A stretch of DNA of 64,000 bases, from NCBI RefSeq assembly GCF_014805685.1, contig NC_060892.1, forward strand, positions 4,327,490 to 4,391,489, given 5' to 3'. This document shows positions 1-10,205 of this stretch, in pieces. A model generated the notes under the pieces. It saw only the letters and a list, made by a program, of their open reading frames with translations, ran no database searches and was not told the origin of the DNA. Numbering within the stretch: the first letter of the stretch is position 1; every line of letters begins with the position of its first letter. A program made the position numbers and the translations under genes. This stretch comes from Silurus meridionalis. Taxonomy: Eukaryota; Chordata; Actinopteri; Siluriformes; Siluridae.

Positions 1-574
1 ATAAGCAAATCAGCGCAGATGACAAAAAAACAAAACAATGCATAGTCTTTTTTTGACCCCAGAAATAAACCAACCATTCAGAAACAAAATGGGAAATAAA
101 TAAGTACAACCTGTAATTCACTTATTCATAGCACCGACCTTAAGGACAAGTTACTGGAAGTAAACATTTACTGTAGGAGATAGTTTTTCATGCACTGCTC
201 TCTTAAGAACCCACCACAGCTTCTTAATCAATGAGGTCTGGACTTTCACTTGACCATTCCAATGTGGGGGGGGGCAAAACAAGCCCTTATCAGTTTGTAT
301 TAGCCACCCACTCTGAATAACTTATTAAATGTAACTATAAATAGATAAAATGTACATAAGCAAAGAGAAACAAAGCACTTTTTCAACTTTAAATTTAAAA
401 TATCTCCTTGGATATCAACATGAAATTCAAATTTAAAATACAAAGATTCACATTTTTGTGATTCATTTATTAGGCAAAAGTATGGAGACACAACCTTTGG
501 ATCAGAAGTCCAACAGCAATATCACTATTTTATTTCTATACTACACCTGACTCAGTTGTTAATGTTAGTTCTGC
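1..574. other. No gene seen
   Basis: AT-rich single-copy-looking DNA. Apart from a short Tc1-like scrap near 190-262, I recognise nothing in it. The longest reading frames are short and have no protein-like composition. Confidence 0.5.
190..262 (-). mobile_element. Tc1-like transposon scrap
   Basis: The words 'gaggtctggactttcacttg' and 'ccattccaa' match the reverse complement of the stretch that many fish Tc1-type transposases carry before the third catalytic acidic residue. Only about 70 bases are left, so the family cannot be named. Inference from pattern. Confidence 0.4.
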
Positions 575-576
<2 letters not shown>

Positions 577-650
<74 letters not shown>

Positions 651-651
651 T
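577..651. repeat. (AT)n microsatellite
   Basis: About 36 uninterrupted AT units. It produces meaningless Ile-Tyr reading frames on both strands. Confidence 0.97.
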
Positions 652-688
652 GTATATAAGGAAAACCACACAAACATTATGGATGAAT

Positions 689-800
689 GGATGGAGGGAG
701 GGAGGGAGGGATGGATGGATGGATGGATGGATGGATGGATGGATGGATGGATGGATGGATGGATGGATAGATAGATAGATAGATCGATAGATCGATCGAT
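689..800. repeat. (GGAT)n / (GATA)n compound microsatellite
   Basis: Starts as GGGA units, runs as about 14 GGAT units, then changes to GATA and finally GATC units. The stepwise change of unit by single substitutions is typical of an ageing tetranucleotide array. Confidence 0.95.
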
Positions 801-1524
801 CACATTATTTATACCAGAGGAAAATGCGTAACTGTAATTAGCTGCCACTTGCATGGGACCATTAACAGAACAGCAAATAGATACTGAATAAAGAAATGTC
901 TTTAAAAAGAGAAAAAATAGTAGTTTTATATATATATAAAAACAGATTTAAGCATGTAAGAATTACAGTATTCAGCTTAAAAAACTCACTAAAAATAGGT
1001 GCAGAGGCTCTGATCAAGAACCTGCACTAAGGGATCACAGCCGCACTTCATTCCTGCATCGTGTGTCGTGTTTTATCCATTTGATCTTTCATTCATTGGC
1101 TCCAATCAGATCCCACGCCTCTTAGATTGTGTTATGACTGTTGATGTTTATCGTATGCAACGTTGTTGGAGGTATCTGTATCTCTATCTGAGAGAGAACT
1201 GTAAGCGTAGAGAAATTGAAAAGCAGAGTTTTAGCAATTCAGTTGAGAGATCTGATCTGTGAAAAAAGAATGAGGATGGCTGCAGTCAGATTGGTTCTTG
1301 CTGGTAAAGTCATTTCACACTCGGTCATGGTGGAGCTGTTGACTAAGACACTTCACATGGAGGCAATACGCATGATGTCTATACACTCAGCACTTACACA
1401 CCAGTGTGAACTTCTCATAAAAATACTTAAACATTCAGCATTGTTCTATTGATTCAGAGGTAAACAGCAGGACCAACAGGCGTAAAAGGAAAACGTGATG
1501 TGTTTGACAGATGTCAATAGTGAA
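801..1524. other. No gene seen
   Basis: Unassigned DNA. Two short overlapping forward frames (1068-1262, 1216-1452) have no recognisable motif, and I treat them as chance. Confidence 0.5.
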
Positions 1525-2905
1525 TTTAAAAAAGTATTCAGTGTACCTGTCACTATTTTTTGTCTGATACTACAATCATTCAAATTGCAAAAAAGAATCC
1601 TTCATTAATCTACACTCAGTAACATATATTGGCAAAGTAAAAACAGAACTATAGAAAGGTATGCAAATGTAGGAAAAAGAAAACTTGAAATTTAGCTGAG
1701 ATGGCTCCTATTTGTCTTTATTATTTCTGATATGTTTCTAGACCTTGACTGGAGTCTAACTGCATTAAATTAAATGGATTGGATATTTTTTGAACGGCAC
1801 ACACCTCTCTTAAGAGGGCCTCACATTTGACAATGCATCAGAGCAAAAACCAAGCCATTAGGTCAAAAAGCAGGATTGTTGCAAGGCACAGATTTGGGGA
1901 AGATTTCCAAGAGCACAGTAGCCTCCATAAATCTGACATGGAAGAAATGGGGTACAACCAGGACTACTCCAATAGCTGGGGAGAAAGGGCCTTGGCCAAA
2001 GAGTTGACTAAGAACCCAATGGTCACTCTGATTAAACTCCTGAGGTTCTGTGTGCTGATGCGAAAAAGTTCCAAAAGGACAATCACTGCAGCCATCCACT
2101 GATCTGGGCTTTAAGGAAGAGTGGCTAGACGGAAGGGTCTCCTCAGTGCTAAAAACATGAAAGTATTTTTGGAGTTTATAAAAAGGCACCTGAAGGACTC
2201 GCAGACTGTGAAGAACAAGATTTTATGGTCTGATTAAGCGAAGATGAAATGCTTAATTAAATGCCTTAATTCTAAATGTTGTGTTATGTTATGAACCCAG
2301 GCACCACTCATCAACTGCTCATAACCATCCAACAATGAAGCATGGTGGTGGCAGCATTATACTGTGGGGGTGTTTTTCTGAAGCAGGGACTTGGCAACTG
2401 GTCAGGGTTGAGGGAAAGCTGAATGGAGGTACAGAGATATCCTCAATAAAAACCTGTTGCACAGCACTCAGGATCACAGTCTGGGCTGAGGTTCACTTTC
2501 TAACAACAACAACGACCCTAAACACACAGCCAAGACAGCACCGAAGTGGCTTAAAGACAACTCTATGAACGTCCTAGAGTGGCCAACCAGAGCCCTGAAA
2601 GTGACTGTCCACCAACAATCCCTATCCAACCTGAACCAGCTTGAGAGGATTGTTAGAGTTTGTTTTTGTCATACCCAAAAAGCCTCCAGACTTTAATTGC
2701 TGCCAAAGGTGCTTCAACTTAGTACTGAGTAAAGGGTCTGAAAACTTGTGTACATGTGATGTGATTTTTTTAAATATTTGTATTAAATTGACAGTACTGA
2801 GGGGGTACTGAGTATAGATTAATAAGGAACAAATTATTTAAACGATTGGCTGCAACATAATTAAATTTTAAAAAGTGTGTCGGGGGGGGTAAATACTTTA
2901 GAAAT
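1525..2905 (+). mobile_element. Degenerate Tc1-like DNA transposon
   Basis: About 1.38 kb, close to full length for a Tc1 element. The left end ('aaagtattcag', 1530) and right end ('gtaaatactttag', 2889) are diverged inverted repeats. Between them lie the helix-turn-helix region ('IVARHRFGEDFQEHSSLHKS', about 1875-1935), the segment that carries the first catalytic Asp in active copies (near 2225), and the DDE-core stretch [20 protein letters not shown] (about 2330-2390). The right flank keeps the usual 'gagtaaagggtctgaaaact' word. Frameshifts and stops break the transposase several times, so the copy is dead. It abuts another Tc1 derivative at 2911. Confidence 0.9.
1827..2568 (+). pseudogene. 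Tc1 transposase pseudogene
   Basis: The transposase would bind its terminal repeats and cut and paste DNA at TA sites. The reading is broken into two open parts. The first (1827-2102) covers the DNA-binding half. The second (2281-2568) covers the core with [18 protein letters not shown], the best-kept motif of Tc1 proteins. The stretch 2103-2280, which should hold the first catalytic Asp, is out of frame. The acidic residues beyond 2450 cannot be placed because the frame shifts there. Confidence 0.85.
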
Positions 2906-2910
2906 GATAG

Positions 2911-3308
2911 ATCTACAGAAGATGCTAGTAAAGGCTTGTGGAGTTTGTTTAGCCACAAGTGGGTTAGTAAAGTCAGGTGCTTATGTAGGTGAGGTGAGGA
3001 GGCCTGGGGTGCAGTCAGTATTCCAATTCATTCAGATGTTCAATACAGTTGAAGTTATAGCTGTATAGCAGGACATCTTCCACTTCAACCCATAACAAGC
3101 AGATCATCATGGAGCTGCCTTTGTGCACAGGGGTATTGTCATGCTGGAACAGGTTTGGGTCTTCTAGTTCAAGTGAAACGGAAATTGAATTCTACAACAT
3201 CCAAACACATCATATACAGTTGTGTGCTTCTAACGCTATGGTAATAGTTTGGAAAGTATCTCATATGGGTGTGTGAGGTGTCTCAGTACTTTGATCCATA
3301 TGGTGTAC
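2911..3308 (-). mobile_element. Tc1-derived short element, family A copy 1
   Basis: First of eleven copies of one family in the window. Shared words in order are 'gttagtaaagtcagg', 'ggtgaggtgaggaggcctgg', 'gtgcacaggggtattgtcat' and a terminus like 'tccatatagtgta'. In the opposite orientation the family still spells Tc1 transposase pieces (NPTEHLW is visible in the copy at 23.25 kb). So it is an internally deleted, non-autonomous Tc1/mariner derivative. The start is lost at its junction with the neighbouring Tc1 copy. Confidence 0.8.
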
Positions 3309-3704
3309 CTAATGATGACTTGAGGTTTTGGCACTTCAGAGACAGGCACAGATAAAGAGGAAAGAAAATAAACTGGATTATTTTTCTCAGAGAAAAGAAG
3401 AGTACCTATGACCTTTCTATTTTTTTCTTTTTTTTTTTTTTTTTTGCATGAAAGCAGAAGAAAATGTATTCTGACAGATCTGACAAGATTTGAAAAACAA
3501 GCCGGCTAATGTGTATGTTTGTGCATGCTCTGTGATTATATTAGGCTCAGCTAATATGGGTTTATTCCTTTATTTATCTGCCGCCTAAGTGTTAATTTTA
3601 TTGGGTGCCGCATTTACACTTCTGCTGAGATTTTTTGCACTTCGGCTCATGTCTTATTAGTGTCCGATGTGTCGCATTTATGCGTGATTTCTTCATCAAA
3701 GAAA
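3309..3704. other. No gene seen; poly-T tract
   Basis: Unassigned. A T tract broken by a single C lies at 3421-3445. It may mark the tail of a minus-strand retroposon, but no body can be recognised. Confidence 0.5.
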
Positions 3705-3880
3705 ATTCACCTCATAAAACTGATGATAGATGCCCCCCCAAACAAGCAAGCAGTTAACGTGACGTGGCTTTGTACTGAAATCTGTAATATCATCCGCTCT
3801 CTAATTTAAGCTGAGGATAAAATGTTTGCTTTTTTACGGAGATTCTGTAGCCATAAATCATTAAGTGGGAATCAGAAGAC
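3705..3880 (+). repeat. Local direct repeat D1, copy a
   Basis: Nearly the same sequence returns at 7455-7652. Both share 'aacaagcaagcagttaacgt' (3741 and 7490) and 'gccataaatcat'. This copy lacks about 22 bases present in the other. It does not resemble any transposon I know and occurs only twice here. Confidence 0.85.
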
Positions 3881-4103
3881 TCCACTAGGAAATTGTTAGA
3901 TTGAAATTGCTCACAGAAAAATTAATTAAAAATAATGTCAAAATTAAATATTAGAAATTTAAAAGAAAACATACATATTTAGTAATATATTAAGTATAGA
4001 TACTGTACAATCAGTGAATTTCCAAACTTATTGAAAAATTCTGTGTGTGAATAAAATATGTAGCAGCAGTAAAACTAATGGCAGAAAAAAGTTAGACTAA
4101 GGT

Positions 4104-5066
4104 TATACAAGTTCCCTTTCAGGAACTCGACCTGCATCAACAGCATTTGGGAATGCTTTCGCGTTGTCCAACGGAGAGGTGTGACGTCAATGGTGGGGTG
4201 ACATCACGACAAGGAAACTATAAAACGTGCATGCGGCGGAGCCGACAATAGGGCGCCTGTTCTCTGTGTGGTGCAAGTCCAATTGGACCCAGTTAACTGC
4301 CTGGTTGGTTCAGTACTGGAGTTCCTTCAGGAGAAGTTCACCTCAGGGTTGTCACCTTCCACCCTGAAAGGTTACGTGTCCGCTATCGAGGCTTACTGTG
4401 CCCCTGTTTGTTGCGCAGCCGCTAGGCAAGCACCCCTTGGTGACACGTTCCTGCGCGGCAACCAGAGGCTGAGGCCCGGGACGCAACCCAGAGTGCCTTT
4501 GTGGGACTTGGCCATTGTGCTTTAGGCTCTCTCTATGCCTCCCTTTGAGCCCTTGGCCGAGGTGGCCCTTAGGTTTCTGTCAGTCAAAACTGCCTTTTTT
4601 CTGGCTATCTCCTCCCTGAAGGGGTTCAGGGACCTACAGGCTCTCTCCGTGGCCCTGTCCCTCTTAGAGTTCACCCCAGGCATAGCCAGTGCCTTTTCTA
4701 CCCCTCGTCTGCTACGGTCTCTATAAAATAAGAGCTCCCTGTAAACAAGCGGACCCTCAGCAGGAGGATTGTAAATGCCATCTCATCCTCCTATGAGTCC
4801 TCTGGTCTCCCCGCTCCTTTCGAGGTCAGTGCCAACTCTACCCAGAGTGTGATGGTCTCTACAGCCTGGTCTTCTGGATTCCATCTCCAATCCACAGAAT
4901 TTTATAGATTCCTTGCTGTGATGTTAACTCACTGGTGATGTCACGCCTCTCCATTGGACAGATTACACACGTGATTCAGGGCGTGGACAACTCGGACGCA
5001 TTCCCAAAGCGTTGTCGACCCAGCGTTTTATTCCCTCAGAGAACCAGGGTTACATATAACATATAA
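4104..5066 (+). mobile_element. Internally deleted DIRS-type retroelement with inverted ends
   Basis: The two ends are inverted repeats. The left end reads 'ggttatacaagttccctt' followed by 'atttgggaatgc' and 'ccaacggagaggtgtgacgt'. The right end in reverse complement reads 'ggttatatgttatatgtaac' followed by 'ctttgggaatgc' and 'ccaatggagaggcgtgacat'. Inverted termini plus a tyrosine recombinase are the hallmark of the DIRS order. Only recombinase pieces remain: no reverse transcriptase or RNase H is present, so several kb have been lost. The element is about 0.96 kb and must be non-autonomous. Confidence 0.8.
4268..4935 (+). pseudogene. DIRS tyrosine recombinase pseudogene
   Basis: The enzyme normally integrates the circular DIRS cDNA without target duplication. 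The N-terminal part FLQEKFTSGLSPSTLKGYVS (from about 4321) and the core FFLAISSLKGFRDLQALSVA are in one frame, broken by a TAG at 4523-4525. After a deletion and frameshift near 4730 the C-terminal part follows (TLSRRIVNAISSSYESSGLP, about 4753-4812). The usual HSTR box is NSTQ here, so the catalytic His and Arg are both lost. A Phe-Tyr near 4905 could be the remains of the nucleophile. The copy is inactive. Confidence 0.82.
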
Positions 5067-5274
5067 CCTAGAGATGTTATTGTACATGTAGCAATTATTT
5101 TACTGAAATGATTGCACATTAATTGCCCCTAGATATTAATATTATTTAAGTGTGAAATGAAAATCTATAACTTTATCTATAGCATCTTAATGAGGTGGGA
5201 TCTCATTAATGAGGTGGGTTTCTCTTTAGATCTCTGTTTACAAGAAAGTTCTTTATTTATCTACATTTACACAC

Positions 5275-5535
5275 TATCACCTGGAAAATAGTCCCCTTGC
5301 ACAGTAATACAGCGATTTCAGCGTTCCTGACACTGAAATGTGTCCAGGAAGTCTTCTATTCGAAGCGTTTTAAGCACTTTCTCCAATTCACGCTGGATCT
5401 CTGCAATGGTATCAAAATGACGAGCGTTAAACTGGATCTTCATCTTCGGGAACAGGGCGAAGCTGAGCTCGTTAAAATTTTGCCGATCTCTCGTCGTCTT
5501 CCAGTGATGCTCTTCGGCTCTTGAAGTGCGCATGC
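5275..5535 (-). pseudogene. Mariner-type transposase C-terminal fragment
   Basis: The minus strand reads FPKMKIQFNARHFDTIAEIQ then TLRIEDFLDTFQ, and in another frame RCITVQGDYF. This is the order seen at the C-terminus of mariner transposases (FPKMK, RHFDT, RC, GDYF), just after the last catalytic Asp. The catalytic core is absent. About 260 bp remain with at least one frameshift. It may belong to the same family as the helix-turn-helix pieces at 8.5 and 12.4 kb, but no sequence joins them. Confidence 0.75.
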
Positions 5536-5889
5536 CACTTAAAACACCTCAAATGACTATGTTAAACGTCACTGAGGCAGATTTGCCTCATTTTGATGCC
5601 ACCTCGTATCTATATCATGGACCAGCTGTTTAACGCTCAGAAGGAGAAGTTATATAGTTTGATGGCCACAGGTAGAAATTATCTGTGGTGCTCTGTGGTG
5701 CATCATGGCTGTCACAGAACGTTTTCTTCAGATTATTTATTAATGATTAAACATCTGTATTTTGATTTCAACATATAATGGGTGTGTAAAGTGGAATTGT
5801 TTTATTTATTTACTTATTTATTTATAAAAAACGTTGACGCAACTTTGATGCAACAGGTTTGTGCACCAAGACAGTTCCATAACATCAGC
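5536..5889. other. No gene seen
   Basis: Unassigned AT-rich DNA with a short TTTA run near 5800-5825. Confidence 0.5.
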
Positions 5890-6078
5890 TACACTAAAAG
5901 TATTGGGACACCTGACTTTTTCCAGCCATATGTTGTCTTTTGACCAAATGTTACCATAAAGTTGGAGGCACACAACTGTATAGAATGTCAATGGAAGCCA
6001 AAAGCATGACATATTCCCTTTACTTGAACTAGGAAACCCAAACCTGTTCCAGCATGACAATGTCCCTATGCACAAAAA
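5890..6078 (+). mobile_element. Family A copy 2 (one end)
   Basis: Begins at the family terminus 'tacactaaaagtattgggac' and runs through 'gttggaggcacacaactgt' to 'gttccagcatgacaatg', then stops at 'cacaaa'. This is about half of the element in plus orientation. Confidence 0.75.
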
Positions 6079-6359
6079 TTCAGTTTATTTCGGGAACCAT
6101 GAGAATGGATATGAACTGTGATTCCTGTGGACGGTTTTGATACAGGAGAAAACAGAGTGAACATTTGATAATCTCAACAATAGGTGTAGGGAGGTGCCAT
6201 TGAGCGCCCCCTGTTTTGCTGCCACTCTTGCCCATTGAAATTATTTACCTGTTTTTCTGCTGAAATTTAATATGGAGTATATGTTTAAATACCTTGAATT
6301 CAGGCAATTTTACAATGATTATTTAATGTATCTAACCTTTTTAATGGATGGTCCTGGAT

Positions 6360-6545
6360 AAGACTATAATAAATAGACATTCGATGTCACCCAGATGAGG
6401 TTCTCTTTTGAGTCTAGTTCCTAAGGTTTCTTCCTTATACCATTTCATGGATTTTTTTCTCTTCACTAATGTTAATGATTTGTTTATTAAGGATAAACAT
6501 ATAGCAGCTAAATTATGCTGATAAATAATTCTGCATAGTGTTTTT
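6360..6545 (+). mobile_element. L2-type LINE 3' UTR fragment
   Basis: Contains 'cacccagatgagg', 'gagtctagttcctaaggttt' and 'ttccttatacca', which match the 3' UTR of the L2 copy at 17.9-20.0 kb in the same orientation. It is truncated at both ends, and the terminal ATTGAATT tail is missing. Confidence 0.65.
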
Positions 6546-6985
6546 TGTACCATTTCTTTTTTCAAATCGGAGCCCTTGCGACGTCTGACAGCACTGTTAC
6601 TCCATTACTCCAAGAACAACATTTGCTTCCTCTCTCGAAGGCACATCCTAACAAGACGTTTTATTTGCACAGACACCAACAATTCATCATCCACAGTCAT
6701 GCAAAACAAGTTTGTGTTTCAAGATGGAATCGTAATACATTATCATTTCCCTGACCCAATTCTTGGAGTAAATGGTGCCCTTGAGACATGCTCTTATAAG
6801 TTGTGGCTCCCTAATGAAAGACATTATGGGTCTATTTATGTTTTTTTGTGTTTTATTTATTTTTTTTACATACAATCACGTTGGTTGTCAAGGTTTTCAC
6901 CACCAAGCGTTTGTGTGAAAAGAAACTCGATTGATTTGTAAAGAGAAAATAACGTGAGGCATAGAAACGCAGTCAGACGAGATAT
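6546..6985. other. No gene seen
   Basis: A 121-codon forward frame (6576-6941) overlaps another at 6545-6754. Neither shows a domain, and the long one ends in a low-complexity Phe/Tyr run, so I do not call it a gene. Confidence 0.5.
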
Positions 6986-7115
6986 CAAATAAATATACAT
7001 TGCATACTTAGAAATGTTTGGAAAAGCAACAACAAAAATAGCTCCAGCAGAGACAGAAGTAGTGAGATAGCACAGATTTAGCATACGAATTGCTTCTCTG
7101 TGTATGCAACATCAC
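6986..7115 (+). repeat. Local direct repeat D2, copy a
   Basis: Shares 'aaatatacattgc', 'acttagaaatgtt' and 'aattgcttctctgtgtatgc' (7088) with 7653-7730. This copy has about 50 extra bases in the middle. Confidence 0.8.
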
Positions 7116-7454
7116 AGTGGCACCTCTGATTTAGTTATGCAATCTCTAGGCTGTAGAAGTAACAATACCATCGCCAGCATAAACATGCTGGGTGAAACAT
7201 TTATTAGCCAGGATATACTTTTTATTATGCTTTAAAAATCAGTGCAGCTCAGCACAATCTCTGTTTTAGACATGCGAACATTCTGAGATATGTACAAAGC
7301 TTTGTCTATCATCAACTAGCCTGCTTCTGGTAGCCTGCGAATCCATCTGCCATATGGTTCGACATGTTGTACTTTCTGTCTTTCTCACCCTGTATAGAGA
7401 TCCTTGCGGGTGAAAATCAGCTCGGACTATTATTTCAGAAATAATTACATTTTC
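7116..7454. other. No gene seen
   Basis: Unassigned, apparently single-copy DNA between the two local duplicates. Confidence 0.5.
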
Positions 7455-7652
7455 ATCACCTCATAACACTGACGATAGATGCTGCCTCAAACAAGCAAGC
7501 AGTTAACGTGACGTGGCTTTGAACTGAAATCTGTAACTTCATCCGCTCTCTAATTGAATTAGTCCGTTCTTTAAAAGAAGCTGAAGATGAAATGGTTGCT
7601 TCTTATGGAGATTCTGTGGCCATAAATCATTTAGTGGGAATCAGAATACTTA
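7455..7652 (+). repeat. Local direct repeat D1, copy b
   Basis: Second copy of 3705-3880 in the same orientation. It carries 22 additional bases after 'ctctctaatt'. It passes directly into copy b of D2. Confidence 0.85.
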
Positions 7653-7730
7653 AATATACATTGCTTACTTAGAAATGTTGTGGCGAGATTTAGCATAAAA
7701 TTGCTTCTCTGTGTATGCAACATCAAAGTT
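7653..7730 (+). repeat. Local direct repeat D2, copy b
   Basis: Shorter copy of 6986-7115, joined directly to D1 copy b, whereas the 'a' copies lie 3.1 kb apart. Confidence 0.8.
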
Positions 7731-7769
7731 TATTGCTTTATAAGTTTATAAGTTTGTTATTTATAATTA

Positions 7770-8245
7770 TTTATTCGTGATGAGCAAGCAACTGTAACAG
7801 TGGCAAGGAAATACTCCCTGAGATGGTATGAGGAAGAAACCTTGAGAGGAACCAGACTCAAACGTGAACCCGTCCTCGTCGGGTGGCACCAATTGTCCAT
7901 CATCATAGTTCCACTATGATGTGTGTAGTAACAGATGCTTAAATGCAGAAATGTTCATGCAACCTTTAGTCCCAAACCATTGTAGGAAACTGGTGATATT
8001 AATTACAAATTCAAATCCATCATCAAAGTTCTTGAGTTGCTCAGCAGTTTCATGGATCTTTAGGCTATAGATGTGGAACCATTTCTAGCTGCACAGAGTG
8101 GTCTCCAAAAGAAGAGAACTCCATACAGAGGTAGAGTTTCAGGATGAACTGGGCACATCCTAAAAGAAGATAAGGACAGGAACAGTGGTCACTGGAACCT
8201 CAGGGGCATGTTTACTCCACAGAGTAAAGATCATTTAAGTGGTCA
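7770..8245 (-). mobile_element. L2-type LINE 3' UTR fragment
   Basis: Reverse complement of the 3' UTR of the 17.9-20.0 kb L2. Words: 'gaggaagaaaccttgagagg', 'aaccagactcaaacg', 'gctgcacagagtggtctcc', 'ggaacagtggtcactgg'. The extreme tail is missing on the left. About 475 bases. Confidence 0.75.
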
Positions 8246-8469
8246 GATAGCACTCATAAGCTTATCTGGTTCAGGTTGCAATCAGATATTGGCTTTCAAA
8301 ATATCTATAACATTTCAGTTCAGGAAGGTCTTTAGTTTTTAAAAGTGTGTACAGTAGAAATGTCAGAATCACTTATCCAAAGTGACTGTACAATAATGCA
8401 CAGAGAAATGGAACATTTTGAACAAGGAGTTGGCAACCCTGTGGCGTCGGCGATTGTTTGGAACCAGTG

Positions 8470-8640
8470 CAACCTCGTTTGGAACACCTTGCCATTACTT
8501 ATAATGGAGGAGTGGAGTGGTGCGCAACGAGCGTATACTGTAAAAGTAAGAATGGTGATAGTGTGAGTGCTGTGCAAAGGAAATTTCAGCGTCATTACCA
8601 CGTCACGATCGAGTTCCTTCTGCTCATTTCGGAAAAAAAT
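8470..8640 (+). pseudogene. Helix-turn-helix transposase start, first half
   Basis: Reads MEEWSGAQRAYTVKV, then after a frameshift KNGDSVSAVQRKFQRHYHV. This is the shape of the DUF4817-type helix-turn-helix at the start of some mariner-like transposases (acidic-Trp start, then S-V-x-x-V-Q-R-x-F). The same words occur in order at 12.4 kb, including the leader 'ccttgccatta'. No catalytic domain follows. Confidence 0.65.
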
Positions 8641-8692
8641 GGTTGAGCCTTAAAAAAGAAGTCCTCAGGTGGTGTTGAACACGATGTGTTGA

Positions 8693-8755
8693 GCAAAATG
8701 ATGCACCCATGTTGTAATCGCGTGAGCAGATGGGACACGATCATAACGTCCATAT
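8693..8755 (-). pseudogene. Helix-turn-helix transposase start, second half, inverted
   Basis: The reverse complement ('gcgattacaacatgggtgca' near 8700-8725) matches 12575-12600 ('gcgattgcaacatgggtgca'), where it is continuous with the first half. It translates to VPSAHAITTWVHHFAQ on the minus strand. So this part is flipped relative to 8470-8640. Confidence 0.7.
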
Positions 8756-9179
8756 GTGCTGTCATAGACAGAATATCTATACAGTACTGTACGCATGCTT
8801 TATGTTAATGTATGATTTTATTTGTGTATTTGTTTATTATTTATATTTTTAGGCAATATGACTATAATATTATGAGATTATGAGGTTTTTGACCATGAGG
8901 AAGAAACTGTTTACAATATTACCTAATAGAAAAAAATCACGTCATATCAGTCATAACATTAGGCATCATAAGTGGTACATAAGGTTTTGGATTTGGGTAT
9001 TAGGACCCCTTTGGGGCCTATTATCCATGAATCTATTTATAATCCATTATTATCCATTAGATTTGAATGGCTTTTTTTCTGCCTAGCTACACAGGAGAGG
9101 TCTAAGTAGCTTCCTGTTCTACAACAGCATCAACCAGTGCAGTTTATATCAGGGATCCCTGGTGTAGATCATTTTCCCA
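8756..9179. other. No gene seen
   Basis: AT-rich, no recognised repeat. Short stretches of 'ttatccat' recur near 9020-9060. Confidence 0.5.
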
Positions 9180-9720
9180 TCAGGACTTTAGCATTCCATA
9201 ATGACGCTAACAATGCGGCTGTCAGTTAGCGATTTGCTTTGCCCCGGATCGCTCCCGTGTTTCACATCCAGGTCCCATTTCCCCCCTCAGCACCTTCAGG
9301 TCCGTGGTGTATTTCTCTCCAAACACAAAAAGACAGATCATCCTGACCTGCGGTTCATGCTTCAGAGCCCTTCATTTCTCATTTATGACTCACATGCACC
9401 TGAAGCGCTGTAAAAATAATGCTCGGCTCGCCCGCAAACACACGCGCTCGCCGCAGCATTTTAATAACAGCTAATGCTCTTTCATCCATTTTTCATGTCG
9501 CACCTATTCGGCCCGCGCCGAGCACACACGCCAGGGCCCGAGCAACCCGAGGCGAAGGCGCAATATAAGCGTGGCATGAGTAATGATATAATGACCAAAA
9601 TATGAAACAGGCGCCGACTGTTGTGCTTCCTTACAGCCTGACAGGTGTTTGTTTTAGGTGTAGCGCATGCACCATAAAAGCTCAGCTGGTGCCTTCTGCA
9701 CTGCTGACAGAGGTGTCATA
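9180..9720. other. GC-richer unique block, candidate regulatory DNA
   Basis: Much richer in G+C and CpG than its surroundings ('gctcggctcgcccgc', 'ggcccgcgccgagc'), with no transposon words and no convincing reading frame. It includes 'atgagtaatgatataatgac', an AT-rich homeodomain-like stretch. Conservation cannot be tested here, so its role is inference. Confidence 0.35.
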
Positions 9721-9889
9721 ATTGCTTAAAACCCAAAGGTGAGCCACATTCTTGCTATCCATACAGACCACCATTTCTTTTTCCAATACATATACTGTAT
9801 AAATAAATAAATGTATTAAATAGAATTACTTCAAATGTTTCCTTTCCATCTATCCTACTTGGTTCTTATATCCAGCAAACACACCGGTG

Positions 9890-10160
9890 TTTAAGTGTAT
9901 CAGGCTTTCTGCACTAAACGTTCCAGAGAAAAGTAATCATCGGGATGGATTTGCTTGATTTCTTTAATTGAATTTTTATTACTTTCACACTTTGCTTCCT
10001 CTCATCTTAGCTTTCGGAGACAGGTGATTAAAAGGAAAGGAAGCAAGAACATGAATCAATAGACAAAATGTCAACTAACTGATCTGATTTTTTTGACTAC
10101 TACAAATATTTTTTTTTTTTAAGATTTTTTTTTTTTGGCAGAAAACTGAAAATGTTTTAC
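9890..10160 (+). repeat. Left arm of a 3.9-kb inverted repeat
   Basis: The reverse complement of this block matches 13670-13935. The 20 bases at 10025-10044 are the complement of 13768-13787 with one mismatch. Further matches include the 'aattcaattaaag' region and the 'aatccatccc' region. Confidence 0.75.
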
Positions 10161-10205
10161 ACTTTGCACTGCAAAAAAAAGGAAGGAAGCACCAGTATGA
10201 GTGAT

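Noticed and set aside
6576..6941. 121-codon frame as a possible gene
   Set aside because: Ends in Phe/Tyr low complexity and shows no motif. A shadow frame overlaps it.
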